From Thalassovita sp. (GTDB lineage Bacteria; Pseudomonadota; Alphaproteobacteria; Rhodobacterales; Rhodobacteraceae): a stretch of 64,000 nt of DNA. The notes beneath the pieces are model-generated. The model ran no database searches and was not told the origin of the DNA. It saw only the letters and a list, made by a program, of their open reading frames with translations. The DNA is taken from assembly GCA_029212905.1 (NCBI GenBank), contig JARGPB010000009.1, positions 62,001 to 126,000 on the forward strand, given 5' to 3'. Shown one piece after another: positions 59,411 through 64,000 of this stretch (positions are counted from its first letter, which is position 1; each line of letters opens with the position of its first letter). The position numbers and the translations under genes were made by a program.

Positions 59411-59445
59411 AAGCGCCTTGTTCCCCCCGTGGAACAAGGCCGCTT
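59411..59445 (+). terminator. Hairpin between soxZ and soxA
   Basis: A long stem (AAGCG plus CCTTGTTCC, loop CCCCGT, GGAACAAGG plus CGCTT with one bulged C) lies 10 bp past the soxZ stop and is followed by the soxA ribosome site. It has no T tract, so it is more likely an mRNA processing or stabilising element that favours the carrier genes soxXYZ. Confidence 0.6.
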
Positions 59446-59460
59446 CAGGGAGGAAGCTAG

Positions 59461-60315
59461 ATGAAATTCAAGCAAATGACTGCAGTCGCGGCCCTGGCTC
59501 TGGCGATGCCCGTGCTGGCGCTGGCGGATGCAGACGATGATAAGCTTGTCATCAACGAAGAGCTGGAACTTGTGACTAAGACGGCAGCGCCGGCTCACCT
59601 GGATGGTGCGCTGGACGAAGTCATGTCTGGTTGGCATTTCCGCAGTGACAACACTCAGACCATGCAGATGGATGATTTCGACAACCCCGGCATGCTGGCC
59701 GTCGAAGCCGCCGCTGAAGCTTGGGAAACCGTCGAAGGAACAGAAGGTAAGTCCTGTGCCTCGTGCCATGGGGATGCCGAAGAAAGCATGAAAGGCGTTC
59801 GCGCTGTCTATCCAAAGTGGAACGATGCCGCCGAGGAAGTGCGTACGTTGGAAATGCAGATCAACGATTGCCGCGAAAACCGTATGGGGGCTGAAAAGCT
59901 GAAATACACCAGCGGGAAAATTGTTGATATGGTTGCTCTGATCAGCCTGCAATCGCGTGGAATGCCCGTCAACGTTGCGATCGACGGACCTGCCCAGGCG
60001 ATGTGGGAACAAGGTAAAGAGATGTACTATACTCGTACGGGTCAGTTGGATCTGTCCTGCGCAAGCTGCCACGAAGAAAACTATGGCAACATGATCCGCG
60101 CAGACCACCTGAGCCAGGGCCAGATCAACGGCTTTCCGGCCTATCGTCTGAAAAACGCCAAGCTGAACGGTGTTCATGCGCGTTTCAAAGGCTGTGTACG
60201 TGACACCCGCGCTGAAACTTACAAACCCGGCGGCGCCGATTTCGTCGCTCTGGAACTGTATGTAGCCAGCCGCGGAAACGGCCTGTCGGTCGAAGGTCCG
60301 TCTGTCCGTAACTAA
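59461..60315 (+). CDS. soxA: SoxA, diheme cytochrome c
   Basis: Predicted periplasmic protein of 284 residues with a signal peptide. Two heme motifs, CASCH at Cys99-His103 and at Cys200-His204, make it the diheme form. The active-site cysteine is Cys245 in RFKGCVRDTRAE, where it carries the persulfide that joins thiosulfate to SoxY. Another cysteine is in INDCRENRMG, a family-conserved region. With SoxX it starts the cycle. Confidence 0.96.
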   Translation: MKFKQMTAVAALALAMPVLALADADDDKLVINEELELVTKTAAPAHLDGALDEVMSGWHFRSDNTQTMQMDDFDNPGMLAVEAAAEAWETVEGTEGKSCASCHGDAEESMKGVRAVYPKWNDAAEEVRTLEMQINDCRENRMGAEKLKYTSGKIVDMVALISLQSRGMPVNVAIDGPAQAMWEQGKEMYYTRTGQLDLSCASCHEENYGNMIRADHLSQGQINGFPAYRLKNAKLNGVHARFKGCVRDTRAETYKPGGADFVALELYVASRGNGLSVEGPSVRN

Positions 60316-60321
60316 GGTTCC

Positions 60322-60350
60322 TTTCGGGGGCGGCGTTGTCGCCCTCGAAA
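60322..60350 (+). terminator. Hairpin after soxA
   Basis: TTTCGGGGGCG pairs with CGCCCTCGAAA around a 7-nt loop, 6 bp past the soxA stop. A small palindrome AGGCCAA-T-TTGGCCT (60380-60394) follows in the same 140-bp gap before soxB. Both may tune read-through into soxB. Confidence 0.45.
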
Positions 60351-60455
60351 CCCCAGTGATCGCAACATATTGAATTTTAAGGCCAATTTGGCCTAACCTC
60401 TGACGTTTTGCGCCAGGGGCATGGGAACACTCTAACCGCTCGGAGTTTATGAGCT

Positions 60456-62153
60456 ATGATCTCTCGCCGCGATTTTCTTCAGGTCTCGATGGCAGCCTCT
60501 GCCCTTTATGGTGCGTCGGGCTTCGGTAACTGGGCCCGTCTGGCCGCCCAGCAAAAACTGACGCAGGACGAACTGTTGAAGTTCGACACCTTCGGTAATG
60601 TTTCGTTGATCCACATCACCGACATTCACGCACAGATGAAGCCGATCTATTTCCGCGAGCCCGAAATCAATCTCGGTGTGGGGGGCGCGAAGGGCCAGGT
60701 GCCGCATGTCACTGGCGCTGATTTCCGGAAAATGTACGGTGTTGCTGATGGCTCGCCCTCGGCCTATGCGCTGACCTATAATGATTTCACGTCGCTGGCG
60801 CAGACCTATGGCAAGGTTGGCGGTCTGGACCGTGTATCCACCGTGATCAACAGCATCCGCGCCGAACGCCCCGATGCGCTGCTGCTGGATGGTGGCGATA
60901 CCTGGCACGGATCCTACACCTGCTATCACACCGAAGGCCAGGACATGGTCAATGTGATGAACGCGCTGAAACCCGATGCGATGACCTTCCACTGGGAATT
61001 CACCCTGGGTAGCGAACGCGTGCGCGAGATCGTCGAGGACCTGCCCTTTGCGGCGCTGGGTGCCAATATCTATGACGCCGAATGGGACGAACCCGCCGAG
61101 GATTTCGCCCCCTACAAAATGTTTGAACGTGGCGGTGTGAAGATCGCTGTGATCGGTCAGGCCTTCCCCTATATGCCCATTGCGAACCCGCGCTGGATGT
61201 TCCCCGAATACTCGTTCGGGATCCGGGACGAACGGATGCAGGAGGTCGTCGAAGAGGTGAAAGCCGAAGGCGCCGAACTGGTCGTGCTGCTGAGCCACAA
61301 CGGTTTCGACGTGGACAAGAAGATGGCCAGCCGCGTCAAAGGCATCGACGTGATCCTGTCGGGCCACACCCATGATGCGCTGCCCGAGCCGGTGCTGGTG
61401 GGCGAGACGATCATTATCGCCTCGGGCTCCAACGGCAAATTCGTCAGCCGCGTTGATCTGGATGTGCGCGAGGGCCGGATGATGGGCTTCCGCCACAAAC
61501 TGATCCCGATCTTCAGCGATGTGATCGAGCCGGACAAGGCCGTGACCGCAGTCATTGACCAACAGCGCGCCCCCCACGAGGCCGCAATGTCCGAAGTGAT
61601 CGGCAAGACCGACAGCCTGCTGTATCGCCGCGGGAACTTCAACGGCACCTGGGACGATCTGATCTGTGACGCTTTGCTGAGCGAGCGCGAGGCCGACATC
61701 GCCATGTCGCCCGGCGTGCGTTGGGGCCCCTCGATCCTGCCCGGTCAGGACATCACCCGCGAGGACATCTGGAACGCGACGTCGATGACCTATGGTCAGG
61801 CGTACCGTTCGGAAATGACTGGGGAATTCATCAACGTCATCTTGGAAGACGTGGCTGATAACCTGTTCAACACCGACCCCTACTATCAGCAGGGCGGTGA
61901 CATGGTTCGCATCGGTGGCATGGGCTATAAAATCGATATCAACAAGCCTCAGGGCGAACGGATCAGCGACATGACATTGCTGAAAACCGGCGAGGCGATT
62001 GACCCGTCCAAGACGTATCAGGTCGCCGGTTGGGCCAGCGTCAATGAAGGCACCGAGGGTCCTCAGATTTGGGACGTGGTCGAGAGCCACATCCGTAAAA
62101 TGGGCACCGTCACAGTCACCCCGCATAACAACGTGAAAGTCGTCGGGGCCTAA
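60456..62153 (+). CDS. soxB: SoxB, thiosulfohydrolase
   Basis: Predicted protein of 565 residues of the 5'-nucleotidase/metallophosphoesterase family, using two manganese ions. Tat signal ISRRDFLQVS. Metal ligands: Asp56 and His58 in HITDIHAQ, then DGGDTWHGS, LLSHNGFDVDK and SGHTHDALPEP. It cleaves the terminal sulfone of SoxY-cysteine-S-sulfonate, releasing sulfate. It is the marker gene of the pathway. Its stop lies within a small hairpin CGGGGC-CTAA-GCCCCG (62144-62159). Confidence 0.98.
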   Translation: MISRRDFLQVSMAASALYGASGFGNWARLAAQQKLTQDELLKFDTFGNVSLIHITDIHAQMKPIYFREPEINLGVGGAKGQVPHVTGADFRKMYGVADGSPSAYALTYNDFTSLAQTYGKVGGLDRVSTVINSIRAERPDALLLDGGDTWHGSYTCYHTEGQDMVNVMNALKPDAMTFHWEFTLGSERVREIVEDLPFAALGANIYDAEWDEPAEDFAPYKMFERGGVKIAVIGQAFPYMPIANPRWMFPEYSFGIRDERMQEVVEEVKAEGAELVVLLSHNGFDVDKKMASRVKGIDVILSGHTHDALPEPVLVGETIIIASGSNGKFVSRVDLDVREGRMMGFRHKLIPIFSDVIEPDKAVTAVIDQQRAPHEAAMSEVIGKTDSLLYRRGNFNGTWDDLICDALLSEREADIAMSPGVRWGPSILPGQDITREDIWNATSMTYGQAYRSEMTGEFINVILEDVADNLFNTDPYYQQGGDMVRIGGMGYKIDINKPQGERISDMTLLKTGEAIDPSKTYQVAGWASVNEGTEGPQIWDVVESHIRKMGTVTVTPHNNVKVVGA

Positions 62154-62186
62154 GCCCCGGCCCTTTGCGGCACAATTTTAATCGTC

Positions 62187-62206
62187 AAATTCACGCAGGT
62201 GGATTT
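62187..62206. promoter_or_regulatory. SoxR-type operator before soxC
   Basis: AAATTCAC-N4-GTGGATTT, 27 bp before soxC, differs by one base from the palindrome found before soxX. It suggests that soxCD has its own regulated promoter inside the operon. Confidence 0.65.
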
Positions 62207-62232
62207 GTAAATTTCTAAAGGAGCAAAGACAC

Positions 62233-63507
62233 ATGACAGTCCGCTTCAAAGGCAAAGCACCCTCGCGGCGCGCGTTCCTGAAGGGCACGCTGGCGTCGAC
62301 CGCAGGCATGGTTGCCGGGGCAGGGGCCGCCAGTGCAGCAACCCCTGATCCGTTGATCACACAGAAACAAGAGTGGGCCATGGGCTTGGGCGATGGCGTT
62401 GATGCCACCCCTTATGGCCTGCCGATCCAGTACGAAGGCGACGTCATCCGCCGGAACGTGGAATGGCTGACGGCTGACACGATCAGCTCGATCAACTTCT
62501 CGCCGATCCACGCGCTGGACGGTACGATTACCCCGCAGGGCTGTGCGTTTGAACGCCACCATTCGGGCGCGATTGACCTGAAAAAAGAAGACTATCGCCT
62601 GATGATCAACGGCATGGTCGATCAGGAATTGGTGTTCTCCTACGAAGATCTGGAGCGGTTCCCGCGTGTGAACAAGACGTTCTTCTTGGAATGTGCGGCC
62701 AACACCGGCATGGAATGGGCGGGCGCTCAGCTGAACGGCGCGCAGTTCACCCACGGCATGATCCACAACATGGAATACACCGGCGTATCTCTGCGCACCC
62801 TGCTGGAAGAGGCAGGCGTGAAGCCCGAGGGCAAGTGGGTCTATGTTGAGGGCGCGGATGCGTCGTCGAATGGGCGTTCGATCCCGATCGAAAAAGCGCT
62901 GGACGATTGTATCATCGCGTTCAAGGCAAACGGCGAGGCTCTGCGCAAAGAGCACGGCTATCCTGCGCGTCTGGTTGTCCCCGGTTGGGAAGGCAACATG
63001 TGGGTCAAATGGATCCGCCGCATCGAGATCACCGATCAGGCGATCGAAAGCCGAGAAGAGACCAGCAAATACACCGACACGCTGGAAGATGGCACCAGCC
63101 GCAAATGGACCTGGGTCATGGACGCCAAATCGGTTGTCACCAGTCCCAGCCCTCAGTCGCCGATCAAGCACGGTCACGGCCCGCTGGTCATCACCGGTCT
63201 TGCATGGTCCGGCCGTGGTGCTATCACCCGCGTGGATGTCTCTAAGGACGGTGGCAAGACCTGGGAAACCGCCCGTTTGGCCAACCCCGGACAGCCGATG
63301 GCTCTGACCCGGTTCTATCTGGATACTCAGTGGGCTGGCGAAGAAATGCTGTTGCAATCGCGCGCCGTGGACGAAACCGGCTATGTCCAGCCGACCAAGG
63401 CAATGCTGCGCGAAACGCGCGGTGAAAACTCCATCTACCACAACAACTGCATTCAGACCTGGTGGGTCAAAGCGGACGGGGAGGCAGAGAATGTCGAAGT
63501 ATCGTAA
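62233..63507 (+). CDS. soxC: SoxC, molybdoprotein of sulfane dehydrogenase
   Basis: Predicted protein of 424 residues of the sulfite oxidase family. Tat signal PSRRAFLKGTL. The molybdenum-ligand cysteine is Cys154 in TFFLECAANTG. SoxCD oxidises the sulfane sulfur bound to SoxY, removing six electrons, which allows full thiosulfate oxidation to sulfate without sulfur globules. AAGGAGC precedes the start. It overlaps soxD by 17 bp. Confidence 0.97.
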   Translation: MTVRFKGKAPSRRAFLKGTLASTAGMVAGAGAASAATPDPLITQKQEWAMGLGDGVDATPYGLPIQYEGDVIRRNVEWLTADTISSINFSPIHALDGTITPQGCAFERHHSGAIDLKKEDYRLMINGMVDQELVFSYEDLERFPRVNKTFFLECAANTGMEWAGAQLNGAQFTHGMIHNMEYTGVSLRTLLEEAGVKPEGKWVYVEGADASSNGRSIPIEKALDDCIIAFKANGEALRKEHGYPARLVVPGWEGNMWVKWIRRIEITDQAIESREETSKYTDTLEDGTSRKWTWVMDAKSVVTSPSPQSPIKHGHGPLVITGLAWSGRGAITRVDVSKDGGKTWETARLANPGQPMALTRFYLDTQWAGEEMLLQSRAVDETGYVQPTKAMLRETRGENSIYHNNCIQTWWVKADGEAENVEVS

Positions 63508-64000
63508 TCTGTTGATCGGGACCGCGATCGCGGCCATGGCAGCCATGCCCGCCTATGCTGGCAAGTTCGGTCTGGGCCGCCCCGCGCTGCCCGAAGAGGT
63601 CGCCGCTTGGGATCTGGATGTGTCGCCGGATGGCACCGGCCTTCCGGTTGGGTCGGGCGACGCGTTGACCGGCGAAGAGGTCTTTGCTGACAACTGTGCC
63701 ATCTGTCACGGTGATTTCGCTGAAGGCGTGGATAACTGGCCGAAACTGGCAGGTGGCGATGGTACGCTTGCCGACAAGGATCCGCTGAAGACCGTAGGGT
63801 CCTATTGGCCCTATCTGTCGACCACGTTCGATTATGTCCGTCGCTCGATGCCGTTTGGGGCCGCTCAGACCATGAGCGACGACGACGTATATGCGATTGT
63901 GGCCTATATCCTGTACTCGAATGACATCGTGGACGAAGAATTCGTCCTGTCGAACGAGAACTTCCTGGATGTCAAAATGCCGAATGCGGACGGGTTCATC
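63491..64000 (+). CDS. soxD: SoxD, cytochrome c subunit of sulfane dehydrogenase, 5' part
   Basis: Reading frame open to the window end; 170 residues are visible. A signal peptide (MSKYRNLLIGTAIAAMAAMPAYA) is followed by one heme motif CAICH (Cys69-His73) in VFADNCAICHGDF, and MPFGAAQTMSDDDVYAIVAYIL supplies the axial Met and the last helix. The family has a second heme domain, beyond this window. It accepts electrons from SoxC. The start overlaps the end of soxC. Confidence 0.95.
   Translation, partial: MSKYRNLLIGTAIAAMAAMPAYAGKFGLGRPALPEEVAAWDLDVSPDGTGLPVGSGDALTGEEVFADNCAICHGDFAEGVDNWPKLAGGDGTLADKDPLKTVGSYWPYLSTTFDYVRRSMPFGAAQTMSDDDVYAIVAYILYSNDIVDEEFVLSNENFLDVKMPNADGFI

Noticed and set aside
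60447..62126. 559-codon minus-strand frame
   Set aside because: Exact antisense shadow of soxB; no ribosome site or recognisable domain.
62215..63546. 443-codon minus-strand frame
   Set aside because: Antisense shadow of soxC, with composition mirroring the real gene.

Overview
The window looks like a chromosomal segment from a roseobacter-type alphaproteobacterium (Rhodobacteraceae). The evidence is high GC, a complete-looking thiosulfate oxidation (sox) locus in the Paracoccus/roseobacter order, many tightly packed catabolic operons fed by ABC transporters, and core genes (efp, valS, cobQ, metF, suhB, rhomboid) typical of that group. The species cannot be named from sequence alone. I see no phage, insertion sequence or CRISPR array.

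Layout. 1-5.8 kb: 3' end of a TolC-family gene, an acidic PopZ-like protein, cobQ, a small conserved protein, efp, an unknown membrane protein and ygfZ. 5.8-9.7 kb: a family 2 glycosyltransferase whose 3' end overlaps a convergent MsbA-like ABC exporter by 149 bp, plus a phosphatase coupled to the exporter. 9.8-13.2 kb: a class V aminotransferase, a 42-residue membrane peptide gene, a hisC-like aminotransferase ending in repeated in-frame stop codons, and a crotonase. 13.5-22.5 kb: valS, an Lrp regulator divergent from a PLP decarboxylase, an orphan form II CoxL-like molybdenum hydroxylase, a DUF2235 hydrolase and a thioesterase, with three copies of a dispersed repeat in the gaps. 22.6-27.7 kb: metF divergent from a MetR-like regulator with two candidate operator boxes, suhB, a HEPN-like orphan, a GFA-family protein, rhomboid and a TPR protein.

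27.9-28.2 kb holds the clearest surprise: a tRNA-Leu(UAA) gene interrupted by a group I intron of about 202 nt between U34 and A35. It is followed by an aldehyde dehydrogenase gene with a large in-frame internal deletion and a thiamine-diphosphate enzyme.

31-42 kb: a VOC protein/Lrp pair divergent from an eight-gene operon. That operon encodes a peptide-type ABC importer, a class V PLP enzyme, a FAD oxidoreductase, an L-2-amino-thiazoline-4-carboxylate hydrolase-like protein and an M20 amidohydrolase, and looks like a sulfur-heterocycle or N-acyl amino acid degradation system. 42.6-52 kb: a nine-gene minus-strand operon (amino acid ABC importer, class III aminotransferase, two CoA-transferase subunits, M20 deacylase, thiolase) with a divergent LysR regulator. 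Its enzymes fit, in order, the conversion of an N-acyl beta-amino acid to acetyl-CoA.

52.3-54.6 kb: an orphan sulfotransferase and an acyl-CoA dehydrogenase. 54.7-64 kb: soxS-soxR-soxT divergent from soxVWXYZABCD (soxD cut by the window end). The ArsR-type SoxR carries the two cysteines of persulfide sensors, and matching palindromes (ATTC-N8-GAAT type) precede soxX and soxC. Together these genes oxidise thiosulfate in the periplasm, with SoxV/W/S supplying reductant, SoxXA and SoxYZ loading and carrying the sulfur, SoxB hydrolysing sulfate off, and SoxCD oxidising the remaining sulfane.
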